Source: CAYZXL01 sp964482435
GTDB lineage: Bacteria > Auribacterota > JABMQX01
DNA: 8,262 nucleotides
Assembly (NCBI GenBank): GCA_964482435.1
Contig: CAYZXL010000117.1
Location: 1-8,262, forward strand
Direction of reading: 5' to 3'
This document shows positions 1 to 6,891 of this stretch, piece by piece. Position 1 is the stretch's first letter. Every line of letters starts with the position of its first letter. Below the pieces are notes generated by a model that did no database searches, had not been told where the DNA came from, and was given only the letters and a program-made list of their open reading frames with translations. The translations under genes and the position numbers were made by a program.

Positions 1-1
1 A

Positions 2-2878
2 ACGTGGCACGTTGACGGGTCAGTGCCTCAATCCGGCGACGGAACCTCCTGGCAGACCGCCTTCAAGGCCATCCAGGAGGGAATAGACGCCTCCTCCAAC
101 GGGGACACCGTCATTGTCGCCGAAGGAACCTACCTCGAGAACGTTAAGTTCAACGGCAAAAACATTGTCCTCACCAGCACCAATCCCCTCGACCCCAACA
201 CTGTCGCCGCCACCATCATTGACGGCGGCGGAGCCGGTTCCGTCGTCGCCTTCGCTGGAACGGAAAACGAAGCTTGCGTCCTCTCGGGTTTCACCATTCG
301 GAACGGCTCCTGTGGGGTCGACGGGGGAGACTGGTACACACATACCCACGCCACCATCGAGAACAACATGATCACAGGGAACAGAGCGTGGGGCCTGTGG
401 GGAGGAGGCATTGCCTATTGCGACGGCGTCATCGACAGGAACGCCATCTACGCAAACCGGGCCGCTAAATTCGGCGGTGGGCTGTATGCGTGCAACGGCG
501 TAATTCGCTACAACGACGTTCACGACAACTCGGTTGACGAGGTCGGGGGAGGCGGGCTGTCCTCTTGCACAGGCACCATCGAGCGCAACCGCATCTCAGA
601 TAACACCGCCACTTCCGGAAACGGCGGCGGCCTCTATGACTGCGACGGCACCGTCAGGAACAACATCATCTCCGGGAACTCGGCGAAGCGATACGGCGGG
701 GGCCTGTATGGGTGTAGCGGCGCAGTTGAGAATAACACCGTCTATGGCAACTCCACGGGCGAACACGGCGGGGCGCTGGCGAGCTGCCGGGGGGTCATTG
801 TCAACTGCATCATCTGGGGAAACAAGGATGCGCAAGCATCTCAGCTGTACGATTGCAGTCAGCCGACCTATTCGTGTATTGAGGGCTGGGTGGCCGGAGG
901 AGAAGGCAACATCTGGTTCCATCCGTACTTCGTAGATGTGGACAACGCCGATTTCCACCTCAAAAGCTGCTCGCCCTGCATTGATGGCGGTGACCCGCAG
1001 TCCCCGTTCTCAGACGAACCAGAACCGAACGGGGGTCGGGTTGATATGGGGGCCTATGGGAATACGCCCGAGGCGACCCCGGGGTCCCCCGACGCAGAGC
1101 ACGATTCCCTTCCGGACGATTGGGAGGTTGAATTCTTCGGAGAGCTCATTCAGGGACCTGCTGACGATGCCGATGGCGATTTCGTCTCTAACTTTGATGA
1201 ATACCTTCGAGGTTACGCTCCCGCGACCCCTCCAGCCGCCTGGTATGTGCACGGGGCGGTGTCATCGTCCGGAGATGGAAAGTCATGGGAGACAGCGTTC
1301 AAAACGATTCAGGAAGGGATGGACGCGGCCTCCGCTGGAGACAGGATCGTCGTAGCTCCGGGGACTTACATCGAGAACATCCGGTTCAAGGGAAAGGTTG
1401 TCGCCCTCCGCAGCACCGACCCTCTTGATCCCGGTGTTGTCGCAAACACCATTATTGACGGCAACCGTTCGGGTTCCACTGTCACCTTCGCCGGAACGGA
1501 GTGCGAGGGGTGCCTTCTGGCGGGGTTCACGATTCGGAACGGCGGGCGCGACATGGAAATCTGGGGCGGCGGTGTCTGTGGCGGAACAGGGAACACGCAC
1601 ACCCACGCCACAATTCGGAACAACGTAATCACCGGCAACTCAGCCGGCGGGACCGACCGTTATTATCCTGGCGGGGGACTTTGCTGGTGCGATGGCGTCA
1701 TCGAGGGGAACAGGATAACGGGAAATACCGCTGGGGGCTCGGGCGGGGGGCTGGCGGAATGCAACGGCATCATCATGGAGAACGAGGTCTCAGATAATTC
1801 TGCCAACGCTGATGGCGGTGGCCTGTACAGGTGCAATGCGAACATTCACGATAACGTGATAACTCGGAACTCATCCAAAGGCAGCTTCGCGCCGGGCGGC
1901 GGTGGTGGGCTCGCGCTTTGCCAGGGGCTGATTGAGGCCAACACCATCTCCGACAATACGGCCTCAAGCGGTGGGGGGCTTTACCGCTGCGACCGCGTCA
2001 TCTCCAATAACCTGATAACCGGAAACGGGGCCTCCTGGGGCGGCGGCCTGGCGCACTGCGACGGGGTTATCGAGGAGAATCTCATCTGGCGGAACAGCGC
2101 TTGCCTGTACGATTGCGACGGCACCATCCAGAGGAACACCATCGTGAACAATACAGACGGTGTGGAGGAGTGCGACGGCACAATACAAAACAACATCATC
2201 TCGGGGAACTACATTGACAAAGGCGGCGGCGGCCTGGCCTATTGCGACGGCATAATACAGAACAACACGATTACCAGCAATTCGGGCTATGCCGCGGGTC
2301 TTTATTATTGCAGCGCGACCGTATTCAACTGCATCATCTGGGGCAACAGCAGCGGCGGTTATAGGGGCCAAGTCTACCTTTCCGCCGTGCCAACCTACTC
2401 TTGCATCCAAGACTGGACCGAAGGCGGCGAAGGAAATATCTCAGGAGACCCGCTTTTCGTTGACCCCGACGGGCCCGATGACAACCCACGGACGTACGAG
2501 GACAACAATTATCGGCTGCTGCCCGATTCGCCGTGCGTTGACAGTGGGGAGAGCGCACTCCTGGTCCCGGCAGGGCTGGATATGGATGGAAATCTCAGGA
2601 TTGCTTTCGGGGGACAGTCCTTGACCGTGGACATGGGCGCTTACGAGTTCAATTCGGTCCCATTCGCCGCGACGGAGATTGTGCGTGACGAGAGCGGCGG
2701 TCTTCGCCTGACATGGACGAGCCAGCCCAACGACATTTATACAGTGTGGTCGTGCGATGACCTCTCGGAACCGCAGTGGATTCAGGCGGGTACGGTCCCA
2801 TCCCAGGGGGCTGAGACAATCCTGAGGGACCAACTTCTGGGGGGCGCGTCAAACTTCTATCGCGTCCAAATGAGATGA
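2..2878 (+). CDS. Secreted protein with two tandem right-handed parallel beta-helix domains (5'-partial)
   Basis: The frame is open to the left edge of the window, and the GTG at 23 is internal: the codons before it (TWHVDGS) match the start of the second domain (WYVHGAV), so the true start and signal peptide lie upstream. Numbering from that GTG, residues 1-350 form one beta-helix domain and about 407-875 a second. Both open with SGDG.SW.TAFK.IQEG and GTY.EN blocks, continue as rungs of about 22-25 residues (pattern GGGLY.CDGTI.NN.I.GN), and close with PTYSC, then VDMGAY. Residues 361-396 form an acidic linker (DDADGDFVSNFDEYLRG) like the calcium-binding linkers of such proteins. The C-terminus (about 881-951) has a LTWTSQPNDIYTVWS motif and ends FYRVQMR, a module common at the end of exported PVC-type proteins. 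The role is unknown; carbohydrate binding or cleavage, or adhesion, is typical of the fold. No catalytic residues can be assigned. Confidence 0.93.
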   Translation, partial: TWHVDGSVPQSGDGTSWQTAFKAIQEGIDASSNGDTVIVAEGTYLENVKFNGKNIVLTSTNPLDPNTVAATIIDGGGAGSVVAFAGTENEACVLSGFTIRNGSCGVDGGDWYTHTHATIENNMITGNRAWGLWGGGIAYCDGVIDRNAIYANRAAKFGGGLYACNGVIRYNDVHDNSVDEVGGGGLSSCTGTIERNRISDNTATSGNGGGLYDCDGTVRNNIISGNSAKRYGGGLYGCSGAVENNTVYGNSTGEHGGALASCRGVIVNCIIWGNKDAQASQLYDCSQPTYSCIEGWVAGGEGNIWFHPYFVDVDNADFHLKSCSPCIDGGDPQSPFSDEPEPNGGRVDMGAYGNTPEATPGSPDAEHDSLPDDWEVEFFGELIQGPADDADGDFVSNFDEYLRGYAPATPPAAWYVHGAVSSSGDGKSWETAFKTIQEGMDAASAGDRIVVAPGTYIENIRFKGKVVALRSTDPLDPGVVANTIIDGNRSGSTVTFAGTECEGCLLAGFTIRNGGRDMEIWGGGVCGGTGNTHTHATIRNNVITGNSAGGTDRYYPGGGLCWCDGVIEGNRITGNTAGGSGGGLAECNGIIMENEVSDNSANADGGGLYRCNANIHDNVITRNSSKGSFAPGGGGGLALCQGLIEANTISDNTASSGGGLYRCDRVISNNLITGNGASWGGGLAHCDGVIEENLIWRNSACLYDCDGTIQRNTIVNNTDGVEECDGTIQNNIISGNYIDKGGGGLAYCDGIIQNNTITSNSGYAAGLYYCSATVFNCIIWGNSSGGYRGQVYLSAVPTYSCIQDWTEGGEGNISGDPLFVDPDGPDDNPRTYEDNNYRLLPDSPCVDSGESALLVPAGLDMDGNLRIAFGGQSLTVDMGAYEFNSVPFAATEIVRDESGGLRLTWTSQPNDIYTVWSCDDLSEPQWIQAGTVPSQGAETILRDQLLGGASNFYRVQMR

Positions 2879-3164
2879 GATTTCCCCTTTGCCCTCTGCG
2901 CGGTTCACCGCGAGCGCCGCCCGGCGGGCCCGAACCGGTCAGGCTTCAACGCGGTCTGCCGTCCCGCCGTACCAGAAGGCCTTTTTGAGAAGTGAAATAG
3001 CACTGCCCGCGTCCACGGGTGCGGGGGCCGCATTCTTGTCCTTGATCGCTTGCAGCGCGCAGAGACTCTTTACTATTACACACAAATGGTTGGCACCCCC
3101 GGGGCCGCCTCGCGGTCGTCTTTCGGTGATGTCCGTTGCTTTAGGCGAGTTGTGTCGTCAAACC
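2879..3164. other. Convergent intergenic region, no confident gene
   Basis: This gap lies between the 3' ends of the beta-helix gene and the S41 protease gene. It holds a GC-rich inverted repeat at 2899-2912 (CGCGG, loop TTCA, CCGCG) just after the beta-helix stop, without a following T-run, so a standard intrinsic terminator is not supported. A short minus-strand frame at 2939-3085 is listed separately. Nothing else could be identified. Confidence 0.6.
2939..3085 (-). CDS. Doubtful 48-residue ORF or coding remnant
   Basis: The frame is open from a TGA at 3158-3160 to a TGA at 2939-2941. The only usable start I see is a TTG at 3083-3085, preceded by a GGGGGT run about 8 nt upstream. The C-terminal part reads like protein (ALQAIKDKNAAPAPV, then SLLKKAFWYGGTADRVEA), with a mixed amino acid composition rather than the Arg/Pro-rich look of most shadow frames in this DNA. 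I recognise no family. It could be a small gene, the decayed tail of a lost gene, or a dispersed non-coding repeat that happens to be open. It lies downstream of the S41 protease on the same strand. Confidence 0.15.
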   Translation of the reverse strand: MCVIVKSLCALQAIKDKNAAPAPVDAGSAISLLKKAFWYGGTADRVEA

Positions 3165-4559
3165 CTACTGCGCTGCTTTCGTCGGAGGAACGAGGACGAC
3201 CTTGTCCCCGCCGATGGCTTTCATCGCCTTGAGGATTCGCACAGCTTCCTGCAACTGCGCGTCAACGAACTCCTCCTTTTCCGGCTTTTTCCCGGTCAGC
3301 GCCTCGAGGTCCATCTCGGTAAGGCCGATCTTCTCGGACTCGTCGCTCGGCTTCTTGGACTCCGGAGACGGCTTTTCGGCTTCGGGCTTTGGCTTTTCTC
3401 CCTTTTCTTCCCCGATGGCTTTTTGCATCTCCTGATACTTCTGCATTCTTCTCTGCATTTCCTGCTCGACGGTGACCACCACCTCAACGTCCGGCTCGAT
3501 CCCCTTATCCTGAATGCTTGTGCCGCTTGGTGTGTAATACTTTGCCGTGGTGAGCCTCAAGCCGGTTCCCTGGCCGAGGCGAAGGATGGTCTGCACCGAG
3601 GCCTTGCCGTAGGTTTTTTCGCCGACAAGAAATCCTCGTTTCAGGTCTTTGATGGCACCGGCGAGAATCTCCGAGCCGCTGGCGCTGGCGCCATTTATTA
3701 GCACCGCCATCGGGTACAAGGCGTGAGTGCCCGGTTCCTGCGAAACGAATTCCTGATTCTGGGATGAGCGCCGCCCTTTAGTCGAGACAATCACGTGCCC
3801 ACCCGGTATGAAAAGGTCCGCCACCTCCACCGCCGAGACAAGGAGCCCACCGGGGTTGTCTCGCAGGTCGAGAATCAGAGCCGACATTCCCTGGGCCTCT
3901 AAGTCCGTGAGACTCTGGCTCATCTCCGCCGCCGTTCTTTCCTGGAACTGGGAAATTCTGACATACCCGATGGAATCCCCCAGGATTTTGGCCTCCGGGA
4001 TGCTCGGGACCTTGATGACAGCCCGAGTCATAGTGAACGTCTTAATGATGCCCTGCCCTCGCAGGACAGTGACGGCCACTTTCGTGCCGGGCTCGCCCCG
4101 GAGCTTTGTGACGACGTTGTTGAGGTCCGGATCGTGGAGGGTGTCGTCGTCAATCTTGACGATTTTGTCGCCAGCCATAAGTCCTGCACGGTAGGCGGGT
4201 GTGCCGGCGATCGCCGAGACGACCGTCACGAATCCCTGCCGCTTGGTGATTTCAATTCCCAGCCCGCCGAAGGTTCCGCTGGTGTCCACCTCCATGCTCT
4301 CAACAGCCGCTGGCGGCATAAATTGGCTGTGGATATCGAGGGAATCGAGCATGCCTTTCAGGGCGCCGTAAACCAGCTTCTCGGTATCAACCGGGTCAAC
4401 GTAATTATTCTGAATGATGGACATCGCTTGCGGAATAAGGTCGAGTTTCGCGAGACTCTTGCTTTCGTTCTCGGCGAACATCTTCAAAACCCAGCTTCCC
4501 ACTGCCAGGTTCACCGCCACCAAAGCAGCGATGATAACGAGCAACTTGTTTTTCCTCAT
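3165..4559 (-). CDS. S41 family carboxyl-terminal processing protease (CtpA/Prc type)
   Basis: A 464-residue serine protease that cleaves near the C-termini of envelope proteins. Residues 5-22 are a hydrophobic N-terminal segment (signal anchor), placing the enzyme on the outer face of the cytoplasmic membrane. A PDZ domain spans about 95-168, with carboxylate loop GGLGIEI (98-104). The S41 core spans about 195-365: GYVRISQF, LILDLRDNPGGLL (228-240), and ASASGSEILAGAIKD, with the Ser/Lys pair at S294 and K319 (spacing 25 as in Prc/CtpB) and Q323 four residues after the lysine. The usual SASASE block reads SASGSE here. The C-terminal 100 residues include a charged Glu/Lys/Pro-rich stretch (about 365-410), probably disordered or coiled. 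The start is supported by GGAGG 8 nt upstream of the ATG. Transcription probably starts from the promoter at 4714-4742. Family assignment is secure; the substrate is unknown. Confidence 0.96.
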   Translation of the reverse strand: MRKNKLLVIIAALVAVNLAVGSWVLKMFAENESKSLAKLDLIPQAMSIIQNNYVDPVDTEKLVYGALKGMLDSLDIHSQFMPPAAVESMEVDTSGTFGGLGIEITKRQGFVTVVSAIAGTPAYRAGLMAGDKIVKIDDDTLHDPDLNNVVTKLRGEPGTKVAVTVLRGQGIIKTFTMTRAVIKVPSIPEAKILGDSIGYVRISQFQERTAAEMSQSLTDLEAQGMSALILDLRDNPGGLLVSAVEVADLFIPGGHVIVSTKGRRSSQNQEFVSQEPGTHALYPMAVLINGASASGSEILAGAIKDLKRGFLVGEKTYGKASVQTILRLGQGTGLRLTTAKYYTPSGTSIQDKGIEPDVEVVVTVEQEMQRRMQKYQEMQKAIGEEKGEKPKPEAEKPSPESKKPSDESEKIGLTEMDLEALTGKKPEKEEFVDAQLQEAVRILKAMKAIGGDKVVLVPPTKAAQ

Positions 4560-4859
4560 GAACCTTGCCTCCGTTTCTTGATGACGACCGCTTTCCCACC
4601 TCCGGCCGATGTGAGCACGAGAATTCGTCGTGGCTTCAGGTATCTGCCCTCCTCCTTCTCAACAGGGACCGAGGAGGAACAGTCGGAAATGCTGCCATCA
4701 CTTTGCCGAATTGAGTATCTCACCGCTCCGGCTTCCTGTCAATGAAATAGGCGCCTCCTCCCGACCGGTCGCTACTTTTAGTATATAGACGTCAGGTGAA
4801 AGCGGTGTGTTCCACCGTTCCTGGATTTTTTCGGATGGCGCATTGCGGCCTGGAAAAAC
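4560..4859 (-). other. Leader and promoter region of the S41 protease gene
   Basis: A 300-base stretch without a gene, between the aroC-tail remnant and the protease start. It contains the sigma70-like promoter at 4714-4742, an untranslated leader of roughly 150 nt, and the ribosome binding site GGAGG at 4568-4572. A perfect 10-bp palindrome (CGACCGGTCG, 4762-4771) lies about 20 bp upstream of the -35 box and could be an operator, though chance is not excluded at this G+C. No convincing terminator for the upstream aroC/ATPase unit was found here. Confidence 0.5.
4714..4742 (-). promoter_or_regulatory. Probable sigma70-type promoter for the S41 protease gene
   Basis: On the minus strand there is a perfect -35 hexamer TTGACA (4742-4737), a 17-nt spacer and a -10 hexamer GATACT (4719-4714), which matches TATAAT at four positions including the key A2 and T6. 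Predicted transcription start is near 4707, giving a leader of about 150 nt before the ATG at 4559. It is placed and oriented correctly for the protease gene and lies outside the duplicated segment. Confidence 0.6.
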
Positions 4860-4937
4860 TTAAAAGAGCTCAACCTGCTCCATATACCCGCGGAAGTTTC
4901 GCTTCACCTCGTCGAGACTGTCCCCTCCGAATTTCTC
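4860..4937 (-). pseudogene. Severed 3' end of aroC (25 codons plus stop)
   Basis: Read on the minus strand, this stretch encodes the last 25 residues of chorismate synthase, starting EKFGGDSLDEV and ending MEQVELF, then TAA. The first 62 bases are identical to the end of the intact aroC gene (6908-6969). The last codons differ from the intact gene (CAG GTT GAG CTC TTT TAA against CAA ATA GAA AGC TTT TGA) yet encode a closely similar peptide, so this was selected coding sequence and not random flank. It has no start and no upstream aroC body: the sequence abutting it is the end of the ATPase gene. It is best read as the original chromosomal aroC terminus displaced by an insertion, or the residue of a second aroC copy. 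Confidence 0.85.
4876..4937 (-). repeat. 62-bp direct repeat, copy 1 (att-like, distal end)
   Basis: Identical base for base with 6908-6969, at an offset of 2,032 bp and in the same orientation. The identity stops abruptly on both sides. On the high-coordinate side it meets the ATPase stop codon, with no further similarity to aroC. On the low-coordinate side it passes into a diverged but homologous aroC ending. The block contains the small inverted repeat CTCG-T-CGAG (4908-4916), the sort of symmetric core a tyrosine recombinase could use. Confidence 0.97.
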
Positions 4938-6678
4938 ACTCCTGCTCTCTGAGGGGACGAGCACTCCTGGCAACCTCCACGATAGCGTCCAAAACCGATA
5001 CGACCTCCTGGTCTATCTTTTCCAGCGGCACGTACCGCGCGAGCTCATGGAAGTTCTTTTTCTCCATGATGTTGGGAAGCTCGAGCTTCTCGAAATACTC
5101 CCTGAAAAGGGGAGTCAGAAAGTCGTCGCTGACCTTCATCTTCCCGTCCCAGGGCGAGCCTTTCCCGAGCTTGCGGAGGGCTTCCTCCATTTCCCTCATG
5201 CACTGTCCCATTGTCTCGATACGTTTATTGGCCTCGGCCTTGGCCCAGAGCGGAGCGAGGCCTTGTTGTTCAGAAGTGGCCTCCGCGTAGGCGTGAAAGG
5301 TTTCAGGGTAACACAGATAGCTCTCGATTTCCCTGCGCTTCCACACCAACGCGGTGGCCCCTAACCCCAGGCGGCGGTCCCGCTCAAACCTATCGAAGAC
5401 CGCAACCCCCACCAACCCGGGCACGGCCTCGCGGAGGCCAAAGAAATGCCTCTTGACCGCCGCTGGCTCGTTGCGGACATAGCGCACGAAGGGGCGCTCC
5501 AGAACGTTGACAGCGTCGTGATGCTGGAGGGTCTCTGCGAACGACCGGAGAATGGCGAGGTCGGTCGGCCCCTCCAGATACAAGACCCACCCCACCGCCT
5601 CGGCGAGGTAGTAGTCGTCGAAGCCGATGTGCGCGAGTGCCTTGTAAACCTGGCTTCCGCGGTCGTCAATCCGATGGGGCTTGCCGACGAAAGCGATAAC
5701 CACGTCTCGCTCAGCTGCTTCCCTGAGGAGCACCTCGGAGTGCGTCGCCGCGATGATTTGGCTTTCGTTCTTTTGCGCCACATCCGTCAACAACTGGTAC
5801 ACCTGGCGCTGTCTGAGGATCTCCAGGTGTGCATCTGGCTCGTCAAGCAAAAGAACGGCGCCGGGGTTTGCGTACATATAGGCCAGCAGCAGAAGAGTCT
5901 GCTGAAGTCCCCTCCCGGTGCAGGATAGGTCAAGCCGGGTGCCCCTCTCCGCGTAACTCATCTGAATCTCTCCACGCTCCGCCACGTATTCCGGGTCGTG
6001 AAGCTGCGACCCGAACAGCGACGCGATATACTCGACCACCTCGTTCCATCGGTCCCTGCGCTCTCCATAAATCCTGTAGCACAGGTTCCGAAGAACCTCG
6101 GCCGTCCTTCCCTCGCCGATCCTGACGTTCACCGCACCCGGGTCCAGGCGGGACTCATTTGCTGCCAGACCGGACATCGGAGGAAGGAAAGCTATCCGGA
6201 CATCCTGAGCATGTTGGGGGATGGCCATTCGCTCCGGGTTCCTGGACTCCGTCAGGCGAAGTGGGCGACAATAAGACGACTCCTCGTTTGCATAGTCGAA
6301 CTCCAGTCCGCACTTCCAGGCGGTGTCCCGTGTGACGCCTTCGATAATAATGTCAATGCGCACGTTCTGAGTTTCTTGCTTGCCGCCAGTCATGCGCACA
6401 TCCCGTACGTGGAGGTCTCGCCAAAGGAGGTTGGCGGCAGGGACCGGAAGCGAAACCAGGTCGCGCCTGTTGATTGTCACGCCTGGGCGCTTTTCCGGCG
6501 CCTCCTTCCCCCTGCGCTTCTCTATCCAACGCTTGAGCCCCACCTCCCAAAGAGCCAGTGCCTGGAGGGCCGTCGTCTTGCCGCAATTATTGGGGCCGAT
6601 GAACAGCACCGGGCTCCCGAGGTCTATCTCCACGTTTTTGAATCGCTTGAAATTCCTCGCGGTAAGCTTGGTAAGCAT
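4936..6678 (-). CDS. RecF/OLD-like AAA ATPase with C-terminal TOPRIM/DUF4435-like domain
   Basis: A 580-residue protein. The N-terminal ABC/SMC-type ATPase starts LTARNFKRFKNVEIDL and has Walker A GPNNCGKTT (28-36), a signature-like segment SCTGRGLQQTLLLL (252-265), Walker B AVLLLDEPDAHLE (274-286; D279, E280) and an H-loop in AATHSEVLL (H313). After this comes a TOPRIM-like motif LYLEGPTDLAIL (366-377; E369, D373), then VAVFDRFERD (425-434) and WKRREIESYL (446-455), as in OLD/DUF4435-type nuclease parts. The expected DxD acidic pair reads D429-R-F431. Proteins of this class act in phage defence or DNA processing (OLD; PARIS AriA/AriB, here possibly as one fused chain); that role is inferred. 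The start is supported by GAGG 8 nt upstream of the ATG. It is the only gene between the 62-bp repeats; its TGA stop straddles the repeat edge. It could be read from the aroC promoter. Confidence 0.9.
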   Translation of the reverse strand: MLTKLTARNFKRFKNVEIDLGSPVLFIGPNNCGKTTALQALALWEVGLKRWIEKRRGKEAPEKRPGVTINRRDLVSLPVPAANLLWRDLHVRDVRMTGGKQETQNVRIDIIIEGVTRDTAWKCGLEFDYANEESSYCRPLRLTESRNPERMAIPQHAQDVRIAFLPPMSGLAANESRLDPGAVNVRIGEGRTAEVLRNLCYRIYGERRDRWNEVVEYIASLFGSQLHDPEYVAERGEIQMSYAERGTRLDLSCTGRGLQQTLLLLAYMYANPGAVLLLDEPDAHLEILRQRQVYQLLTDVAQKNESQIIAATHSEVLLREAAERDVVIAFVGKPHRIDDRGSQVYKALAHIGFDDYYLAEAVGWVLYLEGPTDLAILRSFAETLQHHDAVNVLERPFVRYVRNEPAAVKRHFFGLREAVPGLVGVAVFDRFERDRRLGLGATALVWKRREIESYLCYPETFHAYAEATSEQQGLAPLWAKAEANKRIETMGQCMREMEEALRKLGKGSPWDGKMKVSDDFLTPLFREYFEKLELPNIMEKKNFHELARYVPLEKIDQEVVSVLDAIVEVARSARPLREQE

Positions 6679-6891
6679 CTCTTAATCCTCGCCTTCACTT
6701 TTTCCGTTAATTCCTTCTGTGCCGCGACTCCCAACGCCGGCTTTGGGCTCCTCGCGCGCTGCCGTCGGCGTCGCGAAAGTCCTCCGCTCCTCGCCTTTCC
6801 CGCCGCAACCCTTTCACGGGGCATCCACGTGCCACGCCAGGTCGCTCAGCTCGTCGAGAGCCCGACCCAACGGAACGCGGCTTAAGGACAC
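6679..6891 (-). other. Leader between aroC and the ATPase gene
   Basis: This 213-nt spacer belongs to the putative element. It holds the ATPase ribosome binding site (GAGG, 6687-6690). A GTG immediately after the aroC stop opens a 25-codon in-frame ORF (6814-6891, product beginning VSLSRVPLGRALDEL), which lacks a well-placed Shine-Dalgarno and is unlikely to be a gene. The segment 6842-6859 resembles the 62-bp repeat at 6931-6949 (about 17 of 19 positions with one gap, sharing CTCGTCGAGA). No strong promoter or terminator was found; a weak TTGGGA/ATTAAC pair is the best -35/-10 candidate. Confidence 0.4.

Noticed and set aside
23..25. GTG as the true start of the beta-helix gene
   Set aside because: The frame is open upstream, and the preceding codons match the equivalent position of the second domain, so the gene starts outside the window.
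20..523. 167-residue minus-strand open frame
   Set aside because: It lies antisense to the beta-helix gene and mirrors its repetitive Gly/Asp codons; a shadow frame.
301..2340. Repetitive DNA as a possible CRISPR or satellite array
   Set aside because: The repeats are degenerate, in frame, and encode beta-helix rungs; there is no constant repeat with unique spacers.
2889..3701. 270-residue plus-strand open frame
   Set aside because: More than half is antisense to the C-terminal and catalytic part of the S41 protease; the remainder crosses the convergent gap and shows no recognisable motif.
4134..4745. 203-residue plus-strand open frame
   Set aside because: Antisense to the N-terminal half and promoter of the protease gene; no domain seen.
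4780..4785. TATACT as a second -10 box for the protease gene
   Set aside because: Good -10 match, but no acceptable -35 hexamer at 16-18 nt; the TTGACA-17-GATACT promoter closer to the gene is stronger.
4801..4831. Hairpin (CGGTG/CACCG) followed by T6 on the plus strand, as a terminator
   Set aside because: It is oriented for plus-strand transcription, where no gene precedes it, and the T-run is about 8 nt from the stem. It does not fit as terminator for the minus-strand aroC/ATPase unit.
5998..6885. 295-residue plus-strand open frame
   Set aside because: Antisense to the ATPase N-terminal region, which has clear Walker motifs on the other strand.
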